Assembly (NCBI RefSeq): GCF_000143535.2
Contig: NC_037311.1
Coordinates: 2,480,001-2,544,000, forward strand
DNA length: 64,000 bases
Direction: 5' to 3'
From: Botrytis cinerea B05.10
Lineage: Eukaryota; Ascomycota; Leotiomycetes; Helotiales; Sclerotiniaceae
Below the pieces are notes generated by a model that was not told where the DNA came from, searched no databases, and saw only the letters and a program-made list of their open reading frames with translations. Numbering within the stretch: position 1 is the first letter of the stretch; every line of letters begins with the position of its first letter. Positions 11,353 through 23,063 of this stretch are shown here, piece after piece. Made by a program: the position numbers and the translations under genes.

Positions 11353-14300
11353 TTAAGCATAAGCACCATCGCTCTTGCCTTTGCATACAGGACAGCCGCC
11401 TCTGATCCTATCCTTTAACAACCTCGCCCTCGTGACTTTAGTCCCAATACTATGCACGTTCGTGTACCTGCGCTCATTATCCCCATCGTCAAATCCATCA
11501 TAAGTAGGATGTCTTTCTGCATCTTCGGATTGACGAATCTGATCTTCACTTTTACCGTAATTCAATAAATGTGATAAGTGCCACACATGGCCGCATGCAA
11601 AACCAACTAGCGTCTCCATCTCACCTTCATAAAAGGCGCTTTTGCAACTTATGCAATGTGCAGGCTTGTGTTTGTATACTCGTCTTGCAGGTGGTTGTTG
11701 GGTGTCATTATCCACCTCGAATTCCTGTTCAGCAACATCAAATTTGACGCCACGACGCTGACCTGCTCGAAGGGTATTCTGAGCCATTGCGACTTCGCCT
11801 CTTAATACTCTTGCTACTCCTTGACTGATGCTTTCTTGAATTTCATATTCCTTGATCATTCTGCTTAGACCTTCCCTCAAGCCTTCAATCTCCAAACCTT
11901 CAGGGATTTTGCGAACTAGTCGGATTGGATCAATCGCCGTCCCAACTTCTTCCAACAATCCGCGAATGAATCGGGGCTTATCCATAGAGTATTCGAGAAG
12001 ATCATCCCAAAGGTCGGCGTCATTCTGAGATTTTGCAAATGATATTGCTTGTGAGACATCTGCTAGACGATCAATAATGAGATAGAGCGCACGTTTTGTT
12101 TGACCGGTCTTAGAGTAGAGATACACGAGCTCTGGGATGTATGAGTGATTTTCACATTCAAGTGTTGCCTAGTGAAATGTTAGTTTGAGTCGAGGAAAAA
12201 TTGAGGTCGCACAAACCTTTTCGAAACTATAGAAGGTGGACGACTTAAGGAACTCCATAAGAAGATCACGATCATATGTCGCGAAGAGTTGTAAAGCTAA
12301 ATCAGCCAGACTATCGACAAGCGATCTACTTTCTGCTAATAATCGATCACGATTCTCGCCTGAAATTTCGTCTATTCCGTCTCCTTTCCAGAGCGAGCTA
12401 ACATAGAAGAAGAGGTACAATGGCATTTCTTCCAACTGATCCACGACAATCTGAGGTCGAACAAGACCGTGGTGAGCCTCGTCAACAAGTAGTTGAATAG
12501 CCTCGGAAGTGGCTTCTTTTAATTCCGAAATAGGAGCATGTCGCTTCTGCTCTTTCGAAACGCGAAGCATGATAAGACTGGGTAGATCATCTGCGACCGC
12601 GTCAACCAAATGATATTGTTTGATAAGACCCATGGCGGTGTCTGCATCCTGCAGCTTCATGTAACATTTCAAAGCCTCGCGAGTTCGACCATCAGCCACG
12701 TAAAGCTTCCCTAAGCTTTCCATGACAATTCGCCAATCTCTGCCGATTTTGCCATCCTCTACGCTGTCTTGGCGGACGTCACGATATTTGAGCTGGTTTT
12801 CTAGAGCTGTGGCTACAGCTTTGATATCGAACAGGTCAGGAGACCATTGGTCGAGCAACTCACCAACTCGTGGTAAGTTATGGGTGATATAATGTCCCAG
12901 TACGATTTCATAGATTGTCGAAGGCAGAGGTGGCGTGATCTGCGCTGTCGGTATAAAGTTGGTAATTTCATCAAATTTATCCTTTCCAGCAAATGTCCAG
13001 ACCCAATGTTCCCACCGATCCGATGTACCCAGCACTTTGCCACATATTCTGCCTGCAGAGGTCCAATCATCATTCTCAACCAATGATTGAATCCAAAGTT
13101 CACCGATCCTACGCTTCTCTTTTTCCACAGAAGAGTTAATCAAGCGACTTGCGGATTCAATGGTCGTGCTTTCGTTATCGTAGAAATCATCACTACTTGA
13201 GCGTGTTCGATCCGGAGTTGCTGGGCCGATTTCGGAAAGTTTCTCGGGAGAAGAAGAAATCACTTCGGGATGTTCATCAATTAATTCCCAGGCCTCTTGG
13301 TGCTTTTCGTGCTCTAATAACCATGAAAGATGGTCTGATAAATCTCGTTTTGTAGCTAGAATGCAGTCATATGGACTTTGGATGAAAATTTTCATCCCTG
13401 GTGTGATGATATGCGGATGGGCAGCCGTGGCGCGATTGTGGTGAGCAAGCTTCGATTTAATCGATGTGTGTTTGGAATCACCATCGCCTGTGCTTCCATT
13501 GCTGATCACACTTGCACTGGAACTCAGCAGCGCTGTAGCATTAATTGTAGCATTCCACATACCACTGCCCATTCCAGTAAGGGCTTCCAAAGTTCCACGA
13601 GATGTTTGAACTACTGGTTGATCTCGAGCGGCAGGTAATACGCACAAATGATAATCACCAGCTGAGAGCCTTTCATAACGACTGACCGTCAATCCATCGG
13701 TATCGACTTCTTGGGATGTTCCAAGATCAATAAGACGAAGTTCTGGAGATAGTGCGTTTTGTCGACGCCGTATTCCACCGCTCGGCTCGCTACCTGTTGA
13801 CGGATGCGATTTGTGCCCTTTCGGTGTCTTGGATTCCTCGTCTTCTTCATCAGGCATAACATAAGCAAGTACAACAAGTAAAGTTGGGGTATATAACGAT
13901 AATCCAGAAATTATACAATCCATCCGTAACCTAATAATGTTAGAAAGTGATGGAAACACCGTGATAATAAGTATGAATTTTGCAACTCACATTTTGATGA
14001 TTTCTGCGCTACCAACTGTGCGCTCTCCCACATTCTTTCCAACCCCGGTTCCACCAGGGTGCACATTGATCATCCAGATTGTACCGCCCCATCCAACGAC
14101 TAATTTTTCAATACGCAGTTTGTCTCTCGAGGCTTGCAATCTCAATTTTGCTGTGGCCGGGGAAGCAGATGATGCTTCACGAGCTTTGTCATCTTCATCA
14201 GTTTCAAGAGTTTTCTCGTCTATCCACTCAACTCTAGCTTTCCAAACACTGGCCATATCTTCCCATTGCTCTCCATCTGGACGAGGTATGTGCCCAATTC

Positions 14301-15386
14301 GTTTCCAAGCTGATTCAGTATCCGCGCTATCCAGTTGCAGATGAGACCTCATGATTTTGATACCATGCTCATTGCTCCATGCCACATATCTTCCCGATAA
14401 GGACCACTTGATGGTATTAATTGTGCCTTCGCCGGAGTGCAACACAGTATCCTTCCCAGCATGCGTTCCTAGACCAATAGTCCCCAGCCAGCCACTTGCA
14501 GTGGCCGCTGCACTTCCTGTAGTGGTAGAAGTCGAGCTTGTACCTGCTTTACCGCCGACGGTAAGCACTAGGTTTCCTGCCAGTCCTCCCGATATATATG
14601 AACGATCGTTTTTGTAATCCGGCGATAAACTAACAGCTTGGACAGGTCTTGCGAAATCCCTCAATTGTACATCTTTTACATCAACCAGGGATGCTATGCA
14701 TACCTTGCCATCAACGGAAGACGTGCCAATGTATATTGCGTTCGAAGGAGTTTTGGGGACTACTGGACCTCCAGGACTCCGAGCTGTGTTTGTGGAGGCC
14801 TGTGATGCCATTGATGGAGCTCTTTGCGGTGCATTAGGAGCTTCTGTTTGCACTCGCGATGTAAAGCGCTGTACAGCTTCGGGAACTGGCGTGGGTAGTG
14901 GAGGAGGGAAAGGGGATATGGATATGCTCGTAATTGAAGCCGAGTGGGCATGGTAGGTTCGAATCGATTTGAATGAAGGCAACGACAGTACATGCTGTAT
15001 AAACTGTTAGCAGATCGTTTGCGGGAAGGGAGGGGTCTGTAGCATACAATGTTACCATTATGTGTACCAATAAACTATAAAACAGTTAGCCAGAGAAATA
15101 CAGTCACCTGGTGATGGATGTTCACCATCTTGTCGCCAGCAACCAGGAAGGTACTTGTAGCATCTCCATTTCTATAGACTGGACCAAGATGGGTTGTCAT
15201 TCGAGCGTATTTTAGCTTGGGCTCTTCCTCCTCTTCATCTTCATCATCCTCCTCCTCCTCCTCCTCCCCATCCTCCGATTCTGTTTCAACGGTGTCATCA
15301 TCGTCCCCGGTTTCAGTTCCACCTTGACTGGACTCAACACTGTCCAGGTTTTTGGTGTCGCTTTGTTCTTCTGACCCTTCAGCCAT
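11353..15386 (-). CDS. VPS41: Vps41, HOPS-complex subunit
   Basis: Five exons on the minus strand: 15386-15108, 15074-15048, 14994-13991, 13930-12217, 12168-11353; 1279 residues, with every junction in phase and bounded by GT..AG. The acidic N-terminus (Glu/Asp runs at 15215-15285) is followed by a WD40-type propeller starting with PKLKYARM and FIGTHNGNIHVLSLPSFKS, typical of Vps41. A helical clathrin-heavy-chain-repeat region follows, including LVYLYSKTGQTKRALYLIID. The C-terminal zinc-binding RING-like domain has C1179xxC1182, an ACGHVWH core and C1266xxC1269. In the family, Vps41 is the effector subunit of HOPS that binds the Rab7/Ypt7 GTPase and tethers endosomes and AP-3 vesicles to the vacuole. 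The length is normal for filamentous fungi. It is divergent from the RMND1-type gene 234 bp away. Exon 2 is only 27 bases. Confidence 0.95.
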
Positions 15387-15620
15387 AACGGCAGACTCTC
15401 CCGATCACATTTGCTTTCGTTGTCAAGGATGTACAGGGGGGTAGCTACACCGACGACGTCAATGCCATTGAGGTTTGGAGCAACCTAAGATAGCCGAGTT
15501 CTAGGCTTTCGGCAGTAAATTTAATTTTTTGTAATCTCAAGAATTTGTTTCGAACCCCCGCAATCATGGACAATTTTCTATATAATTTATGTTATGTGAC
15601 TGATAGAGTCTATAATTATC
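15387..15620. promoter_or_regulatory. Shared divergent promoter, VPS41 / RMND1-type gene
   Basis: Only 234 bases separate two divergent start codons, so both 5' UTRs and promoters must lie here unless a transcript starts inside the other gene. I could not pick out a specific factor site with confidence. Confidence 0.55.
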
Positions 15621-16917
15621 ATGAAGTCTTTTTCTCGTTCATTTTCCGCTGTCGCAGCTAGACGGCCAATTGGTGGAAATAATTTACAACTTCCTTATCG
15701 ATGTCTGCATGCTTCAGCACCGACATTATATCCTAGGAAACGGAACTTCTTCTCTTCCAATGCTACTCTCCAACAAGATGTCGCATCACCCAATGTTGAA
15801 TCAACAGTCGAGCTGAAGCCTGTTCAGAAAAGGAAACCTTTACGGTCGCCCGCTGGGAAGACGAGTTTGAGGAGGGTTGCAGTTGAAGCTCAAAGATCCA
15901 GGCAGAACATAACTCGACCCGAAGTCACCTCCGAAAATGTTGAAGGCGCAAATAGAGTCATTGCGATTTCCGTGGCAGATCATTTTGATATGGAAGCTGT
16001 AGCTCGAATTCTCCGATCGCATGGTTTCTCAATTGACCCGGATGGAACTAGCTTTGAATCCGATGAGGTTATACATACACGAGGGGTCAACAATGGAGAT
16101 ATATTTGTGTTTCCTTCAGGCTCACTTGTGGCATGGTCTTTGCCTGAAGATGTGGTTACGGATTTGGCAACAAAGACCCTATTACCTGCTGCTGTTGATT
16201 CACATGTAGGCAATGTTGAGATAGAAGATTTAGAATGCGAGGAAGATCCCAAACGGGAAAACAGCAGCATCAGAGGAGACACCATTGTTTTAGGAACGAA
16301 GGACTCACCAAGCGAGGGACGTATAAGGTATGCTATGCTCAGTCATATTTGCGTCATGAACAGTGTACACTAACAATTGCTGTAGCTCACAGGTCGACAC
16401 AACTCTTGCGAAAATAGCCTTTTCCTCTGGCCTCGCTAGATCAACAAAGCTCGCGGTCCTCGAGACTATGCTATCCAAGTACTTCGAATCTACTAAATCT
16501 ATACCTACATTACTTTCACGAGGGTCAAGGCTACCCTTTAATCGGCAATTCATGTTACAAAAGACTGGGGAGCTACTCGATTTACGAGCGCGGTTGAACC
16601 ACTATTCTGAGCTCACAGATTCGCTTCCGGATCTATTTTGGGACAGTCGGCATGAATTGGGACTGGAAGGATATTATGATCAGGTTGGGAGGGCACTTGA
16701 TGTTGGTGTACGGATCAAGACTCTGAACCAGAAGATGGATTATGCACAGGAAATCGCAACGATTCTTCGAGAGACGATGAGCGAGAAACATAGTATTCAT
16801 CTAGAGTGGATCATCATTGTTCTCATCGCTGTGGAGGTAGGGTTTGAGCTTCGGAGATTATGGAAGGAGCGAAGTGAACGATTGGAGAAGGAAATGGAAA
16901 AAGAGCATGGTACATGA
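15621..16917 (+). CDS. Mitochondrial RMND1/DUF155-family protein
   Basis: Two exons, 15621-16327 and 16386-16917, 412 residues. The intron joins ...GRIR to SSQVDTTLAKIAFSSGLARS in phase 2. The first 50 residues are rich in Arg, Ser and Ala with almost no acidic residues, as expected for a mitochondrial presequence. The DUF155 domain starts near RVIAISVADHFDMEAVARIL and includes DIFVFPSGSLVAWSLPED, LAVLETMLSKYFESTK, LRARLNHYSELTDSLPDLFWD and LNQKMDYAQEI. A single membrane segment (about residues 375-391, LEWIIIVLIAVEVGFEL) comes near the C-terminus. This order matches human RMND1 and its yeast relatives, which sit in the inner mitochondrial membrane; RMND1 supports mitochondrial translation. 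The identity as a DUF155 protein is firm; which paralogue it is remains less certain. Confidence 0.9.
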
Positions 16918-17392
16918 GATTGCTAGACCGTTGAATTGTTTCGTTTTGCTCAAGATACCCTCCCATTCGATACCAGAAAATTAAGACCTGTTCCCATCGT
17001 TTTTGGCTGCCAAATGCAACAGAATACTGCCCTACGTATTCCAATTATCCCAGATCCGAACTATCTTTAGGGCAAACCTTCAAATGTTTTCACGGGTCTA
17101 ACATTCATACGAATACAAACATTCCATTTGAAACCAAGGGATGAGCAGGCTTGAACCATTGTTATAAATTGTGAAGGGTAATTGATTGGCCATCCAATGA
17201 CCCCACTACCCGCAAGTCTACACCCAGGTACCGATAAGGCTAGACATTAGAACTTGCTATGATGCAAATCATTTTCTATTTGTCCTGTCCTGAGTGTCAA
17301 ACATAGGAGAACAACCGCTGGATCTTTCAAGATACATAATTCTTTATCGCCTATATTTATATCTGACTGTAAGGGGGACGAACGCCGTAGTT
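16918..17392. other. Spacer between RMND1-type gene and HET gene
   Basis: 475 bases between two genes on the same strand. The frame of the HET gene is open from about 17294, but the first ATG is at 17393. No other feature is seen. Confidence 0.5.
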
Positions 17393-19771
17393 ATGGCTAG
17401 TGGGAGCAAAAAAAGAGTAATTGTCTCTCAAAAGCCAGATAGTGTGGATAAGCCATACGCCAATAATTTTGACGCAGACCACAAAGATTCTTCGACAGGA
17501 AGGCGGCCACCTCGGAGGAGACATGTAAACGATATCATATTGGAGAGGTACGAGGATAGAAGACGCTATCAGGTACGACAGAAGAGATATGTAAATGATA
17601 TCATATTGGAGAGTTATGAGGGACGAAGACACGATCAAAAACGGCAGAGGGAGGTGATCACGGTGGTCAACGCTCCACCTATATCAGGTCTCATGACAAA
17701 TCTTCAGGTCTCATTAGACTGCATAGACGGTTACTTCGAACATTGTCGCCAAATGAATAGTCATACAGAGTTGACGATGATAGCGTCTGAACATGTGGGA
17801 AGACCAACTGTATACATAAGTGGGACATCAAATCGGTCAAGTTCCAATTTGAGGAACACCTTAATTACTTGTTTGGGCCCACATTCTCCAGCGTTTCCCG
17901 TACAACCTAATTCCGAATTTTATCAACCTCTAGACCGATCCACCGACCAGATGAGACTTCTAGAACGAGTGGCAGTCCGTCCCGAATCAACAAGTTGTTG
18001 TAACCTACCAGTCTTCAAGCTCGTCGTGAAGTCACTCAGCGACCTTGTAGAATATTCTGCGTTGTCCTACGCGTGGGGAGAGGATTCTTCCCTAGAATGT
18101 ATAGTTATTAACGGCAGCCGAGTGGAAGTGCGAGCCAATTTAGCAAATATCTTGGTACACATCTGTCCAACCACTTCCTTCCTGTGGATTGACGCCTTAT
18201 GCATCAATCAAGATGATGTAAATGAGCGCAATCACCAAGTCATGCAAATGGGCAGTATCTATAAGCAAGCAAGAGAAGTTATAGTATGGTTAGGTGATAA
18301 TACTTATCAAGGGTTCGGAAAGAATGCGGAGACTTTAATACCTGATATTGGACTTAGTTCCATGAAAAGATTGGCTGCATTGCACAAAGATCTAGCGTGC
18401 AAACCTTCTGGAACAGATGTTACCGTCAAAACTGATGAGCTTCGTCTGGGTGCAGAACTTGTATCTCTTGGCGAATTGTGTAGCAGACCATATTGGAATC
18501 GCTTATGGATTGTGCAAGAAGTTCTTCTCGCTAAGGACCTGATCATTTGCTGGAGCAACAAACATAGTCCAGGACTGAGAACTGTGGCCTGGGCAGATTG
18601 GAGTCGAGCTAGACACACTTTGGAGAATCTTAAGTCTTCAATTGGCCCGAGTTGGGATAGAGAGCTTAAGATGAAAGCCATTGAGACTATACTAGAGAGT
18701 GCACCCGCAAATTTCGACAGACTCCGAGAGACTGGCAATCAAAATTGGCCTTTGAATTCATTGCTAGAGATGTTTGCGAGTTCCGAATGCCAAGTCCAAG
18801 CCGATAAAATATATGGTCTTCTAGGAATAGTCAGTGACACAGAACTCTGCAATTTTCCTGTAGATTATGCTCGACCTTTGTTTGATACATATGTTGAAAT
18901 TCTTAATTGCTATGCTCAAACACGGTCAAGAGGCTCACCAGCACTCGATGTCGTCAGATTGAGTCAGAGTCTACAGCTTGCATGGAATGGTCTCATCCCA
19001 ACGCCTGGAATGGCTTTGGAGTGGTGTGAAGTAGAAAAAATGAACCAGACAGAATTGTTCCATTGCCGTGGTTATATGGAAGGCTTTGTTGTCGCGTCTA
19101 ATATCACGAAGGATGACCTTCCTCAAAGATTGAAAGTGGAACTGCCGGAGATTAAAAGCACATGGAAGATTCTCTCAAGCAAAATTAGAGGTTTGGATTC
19201 CTGTAGCAAGAAGCACTTAAAGGGTTTCGACAGTAAATTTAGTTACGCCACGAGAGAAAATTTACCGCAATGTAATGTCGGAGAGTCTGTGACTAAAGAA
19301 ACCTTGGACAGATCAAACAAAGTTCACGAAACAGGATTTTTTATATCTAGTACAGGAGACTTTGGCATTGCTTCAGCTGAAGTCCGGAAGGATGATTTCA
19401 TCTGTTGTTTGAAAGATGCTGACACCACACTGATCATTCGTCAAAGGCGTGACCATTACCCACTCGTTAGTAGAGCGGTAATGACTTCTTATGCAGACAA
19501 TATTTTAAAATTTGGAGGACACGCAAAGAATACCAAGCACGATGCTCTCAATCTCTTCCTTGACTTATTAACACTGCAGGCAGTGACGTACCCAATTAAG
19601 TTAAAGGAAGGGATTCCATACTGGGAAAGTCTTACAATGAAAGATGCAATTTCTAAACTTAGGGTACTTGATACGTCGAATATGTATAATTCCCAACGTC
19701 CTCGAGGGGAGCCCATTGTTAATACGAAAATTAATTCGAAAAAATCGACGCTGGTGATACACTATGGATAA
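17393..19771 (+). CDS. HET-domain protein
   Basis: Single exon, 792 residues from the first in-frame ATG at 17393. The N-terminal 85 residues are basic and hold two 22-residue repeats (each with VNDIILE). The HET domain has its usual blocks: SALSYAWG (about residue 222), FLWIDALCINQDD (about 263) with NERNHQV after it, and EVIVWLGDN (about 296). PYWNRLWIVQEVLLAK follows, as in most HET proteins. The region after it (SECQVQADKIYGLLGIVSD) is also standard. HET proteins take part in non-self recognition and can trigger incompatibility cell death in filamentous ascomycetes. The partner locus cannot be told from sequence. No NACHT or ankyrin tail is seen. The gene is intact, unlike the HET remnant near 50.2 kb. 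Confidence 0.9.
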   Translation: MASGSKKRVIVSQKPDSVDKPYANNFDADHKDSSTGRRPPRRRHVNDIILERYEDRRRYQVRQKRYVNDIILESYEGRRHDQKRQREVITVVNAPPISGLMTNLQVSLDCIDGYFEHCRQMNSHTELTMIASEHVGRPTVYISGTSNRSSSNLRNTLITCLGPHSPAFPVQPNSEFYQPLDRSTDQMRLLERVAVRPESTSCCNLPVFKLVVKSLSDLVEYSALSYAWGEDSSLECIVINGSRVEVRANLANILVHICPTTSFLWIDALCINQDDVNERNHQVMQMGSIYKQAREVIVWLGDNTYQGFGKNAETLIPDIGLSSMKRLAALHKDLACKPSGTDVTVKTDELRLGAELVSLGELCSRPYWNRLWIVQEVLLAKDLIICWSNKHSPGLRTVAWADWSRARHTLENLKSSIGPSWDRELKMKAIETILESAPANFDRLRETGNQNWPLNSLLEMFASSECQVQADKIYGLLGIVSDTELCNFPVDYARPLFDTYVEILNCYAQTRSRGSPALDVVRLSQSLQLAWNGLIPTPGMALEWCEVEKMNQTELFHCRGYMEGFVVASNITKDDLPQRLKVELPEIKSTWKILSSKIRGLDSCSKKHLKGFDSKFSYATRENLPQCNVGESVTKETLDRSNKVHETGFFISSTGDFGIASAEVRKDDFICCLKDADTTLIIRQRRDHYPLVSRAVMTSYADNILKFGGHAKNTKHDALNLFLDLLTLQAVTYPIKLKEGIPYWESLTMKDAISKLRVLDTSNMYNSQRPRGEPIVNTKINSKKSTLVIHYG
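17523..17654 (+). repeat. 66-bp tandem duplication in the HET gene
   Basis: Two adjacent 66-bp units (17523-17588 and 17589-17654) share a nearly identical first 27 bases and diverge afterwards. They encode two 22-residue copies with the core YVNDIILE-YE-RR. The unit is a multiple of three, so the frame is preserved. Confidence 0.85.
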
Positions 19772-20220
19772 GAAAAATACGACACATGCTACAGTCGGTG
19801 ATGGCGATGGCGATGGCATTGGCGAAGGTGAAGAGCGCACTACTACCATTCGCTTCACGGCGTATTTTTTTACCCACTACCTGCTGCCTTCCAGAGTGAT
19901 CATGAACTGTATTTCTCTTGATTCTGCAGAACTTAAGTATGGTCATTGGACATGGTGTGATATGCCGACTAGGAATTTAATACTTAGTTACAAAGAGCGA
20001 AGCATTTTTCTTCTGTCAAATTTTGACACAAACAGGCAATGAATACATAACCGGTGCACCGAAAACAAAACATCGTATGTTACCAAAAGTATTACTTTAT
20101 TTAAGTTTAAATCTAATCTCATAAATAATTACATATAAGTCTCCAATCCAATTCAACATCCTCAGCTATCATTCCCTTCCAGTACCACTCTTCGTCTCCT
20201 CTATGTTCGAAGTTCACAAT
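19772..20220. other. Convergent spacer with GATGGC repeat
   Basis: 449 bases between the HET gene and the secreted-protein gene. A short GATGGC-type repeat lies at 19799-19822. The 92-codon frame here is mostly outside any protein-like pattern. I see no gene. Confidence 0.5.
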
Positions 20221-21154
20221 CTACAATTCGATCTCCTTCAAGCCCTTTGCGCTCAAAAGTCCGTTGGCTGAGGTCAAGATACCACCGACAGCAGTAGAAA
20301 CCTCTTGGGTCACACCGGCATCGCCTTGGACAAGACCAACAAAGCTGAGGATTGGAGTGAGGACTGGGTTGAGAAGGCTGTAAACTTCAGATACCTCAGC
20401 AGTGACGAGTTCAAAGGTGGCTACAGAGATTTAGTATTATGTTTCATAGGACGAGAAGACAGAAAGGAGAGAAAGCACATGCTTAGAGGGAGATAGAAAG
20501 GGGATACATACAGTCCAAAAGACTACCGAGAAGGTCTGAAAGCACTTGAACGATTTGGAAAACAATGACCTCGACATCGGACAAGATAGCGAGAACATCA
20601 GTGACCTCATTGACAACAACGCCGAGCACAGTAGGCAAGGTCTGGGCAAGAACACCATCAACGGCACCAGTGAGCGCGGTAACAATTTCACCCAAATCCT
20701 TGATGATCTCCTCAGCAAGACCTTGTTGGCCGGCTGCAGTGGTACCAACAGAGGTGATGAGAGTCTTGATGGAAGAAACGTCAGAAACGACGGTGGTTCT
20801 GACTGATTTGACGGAAGTAACAACGTCGGTGATTTGAATGACGTTGCGCTTGATAGCGACATCAGCAAGGATATCAGCTACAGGCGAAACGACAGGATCG
20901 GCGACAGAAGTGATACCACTGAGTCCTCCGATTTGTCTCTTGGCTCCGACCTTTGCGACGACACCCTCGACGGCTGAGAAAGGCGAGGCGAGGTTTTGGG
21001 CATCTCTTGGAATTGGGAGAGCGGAGACTGGGGTAGAGGGGAGCTCGGAGAGGACGGAGGGAGCAGATGCGAGCTCTGGGATGGATGCTTGGGGTGCGGC
21101 AAAGGAGGTTGCGCTGAGGCCGAGAACGGCAATGAGGCTGGCTCTGTATTGCAT
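20221..21154 (-). CDS. Small secreted hydrophobic protein with two KR sites
   Basis: Two exons on the minus strand, 21154-20512 and 20420-20221, 280 residues. The intron (GTATGT...CTGTAG) has phase 1 and restores a frame that ends with LLSAKGLKEIEL and a TAG. Residues 1-20 are a clear signal peptide with a cut expected after TSFAA. A Pro/Ser/Ala-rich stretch follows, with dibasic KR at 72-73 and 102-103, the kind of site Kex2 cuts. The rest (about 104-280) is a run of Val/Leu/Ile/Thr-rich amphipathic helices with no Cys, suggesting a helical surface-active or cell-wall protein. I do not recognise the family. A TATATATA element lies 153 bases upstream of the ATG. Its role is unknown; an effector or wall role is possible but unproven. 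Confidence 0.85.
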
Positions 21155-21306
21155 TTTGAGGGATTAATATTGGAGATTGGAGAATTAGAGAATTATATAA
21201 AAAATTGTGGATTTGTTTTTGTAAAGAACGTGGGGGTGTTAAGGAAAGTGTAGTAGTTGGATGAATGAGTGATAGTGAGAATGAGATGGGAAACTGAATG
21301 ATGGGG

Positions 21307-21314
21307 TATATATA
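21307..21314 (-). promoter_or_regulatory. TATA-like element upstream of secreted-protein gene
   Basis: TATATATA, 153 bases before the ATG at 21154. The distance is plausible for a fungal TATA box with a 5' UTR of about 100 bases. Confidence 0.4.
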
Positions 21315-22026
21315 CATACAAGAATCCATATACTTCACATCGTCATCAGAGTTTGAATGCGAACGACGATCACATCGATGCTTGAAAGGGGAAGCAGACA
21401 GGCGCTATTGAACCCTAGGAGATTTCCATGGCAGTAGAGTGGATGTTCAAAGACCAGGAATTTGGGACGTCTTCTCATCTACGAAACAAGTTGTTCCACC
21501 TTTGTGCTCACTGATCGCCCAGAATTTTATTTCCCCGAGAGTACCTGCTCTGCTTTCCAGCATATCTAAACATGGAAACCAGCCAAGCAAGATGGCTTTG
21601 ATGCACATACCGATCCACTCTGTATTTCGATATGCTGGCAGCACGAGTGAAATAGTTGGGAAATAATCATACGGCCTCCACAGAAGACACGAAGAACAGA
21701 TACCAAAGAAGACGAGATAGGGAAGATCGCCACGGAGAACGAGTCAACCATGCAGCGTTTTTACAATGACGGCGATTATGACCGGGCTATAAAAAACCCT
21801 CCTAATTGGGATTTCCAGCGTTCACATCGAAATTTCAAAGCTTAAAATGGGGAGCCCTGTGGACAGAAAACCCAACATGCCAAAGTCTAACTTTCTTATC
21901 ACTAATCATTGCATATTATCTTCTGGTTGCAATTCCGATTTGAGAACATGACAAATTTGTCCCGGTAGAAGAAGAAGAAAAACAAAACAAAAAAAAAACA
22001 CTGCACACCGTTTCAAATACCATAAA

Positions 22027-22080
22027 TCCATCCATCCATCCATCAAAATCAAAATCAAAATCAAAATCAAAATCAAAACC
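22027..22080. repeat. Compound microsatellite (CATC)n then (AAAATC)n
   Basis: Four to five CATC units run directly into five perfect AAAATC units and a sixth with one change. Noncoding. Confidence 0.9.
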
Positions 22081-23035
22081 AGACGGTATATCGACATCGT
22101 CGTGGCCCTCCAAAACCACCGCACAAGCTACACATGATGATGATTCTGGCACGCCCGTTATTTTCGTCAACAATGTGGGGATAAGGCTGTTTAGGAAGAA
22201 GCAATATAAAAGTCTAATTTCCAACGGCGGAGACTACGATGCTCAATATACCGAATGGGCAATGTGTCAGTGCACACGCGGTAGATCATCCACTGTTCTC
22301 GTACAGATCGACGCTGTCAGAAATAACTTCATTTTAGACCCTGGACAGCATAGGGGCAGATACCTCAATTGCCGGGACGTCTCATTATGGGTAATTCGTT
22401 GCTCCGTGTGTGCGTACTGCGTAGTGGCGAGCGCCTGGTCTCTAAGACGATTAGCAATTGAAATGCTCGGACTCCGTGTTAGCAACGGCAGTTGCGTGCG
22501 GGAATCCAAGGTGTCTCTGCGCGGAAATGTAGAGACGTAGAGTCAGTTGGTCGGTGGGTGGATGGCCATGATTCATTATGTGAGCAATAATCATTTCGAA
22601 GGACTTTTGGACCATAAACCACGACATTAATAATAGTGGCAGGATTTACCTCCAAAACGAGAGCAATAAAAAATATCAGGAAGGAAGAGACGAGTTGAAA
22701 ACAGGACCCTGGTAGAGATAAACAAGGCACTTTCCCAATCAGGCCCTAGCGTCGTGCTAGTTCGAAGCAAGAACGACCAAATGGGGTCCCTTGAATATCA
22801 CATGACCCCTGTGGGTAGCGAGTGTCGAAATTTCAAGAGAAGGTCATTTGGTCCAGATGGTTGGTAAGCAACGAATGAATTCAAATGACTAACTATCTAC
22901 AGTATCTAACAAACCGCCTATGTAATCTAAACACCACCCCATAGAAGAATAGCTATCTACATCTAGTACCTTTTAATGAAAGCAACCCCAACCCGTAAAA
23001 ATAGCAGCAACGATGACGATAGCAAAATAAGACAC

Positions 23036-23063
23036 CACCTGCACCTGCACCTGCACCTGCACC
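23036..23063. repeat. (CACCTG)n microsatellite
   Basis: Four perfect CACCTG units plus a partial fifth, followed at 23119-23144 by a 10-bp unit (AACCCAATCA) repeated twice. Both lie just past the end of the GMC gene. Confidence 0.85.

Noticed and set aside
22044..22080. Asp-Phe dipeptide coding repeat on the minus strand
   Set aside because: It is the translation of the AAAATC microsatellite; no supporting gene structure.
22175..22540. 121-codon frame near the microsatellites
   Set aside because: Overlaps frames on the other strand and shows no family pattern.
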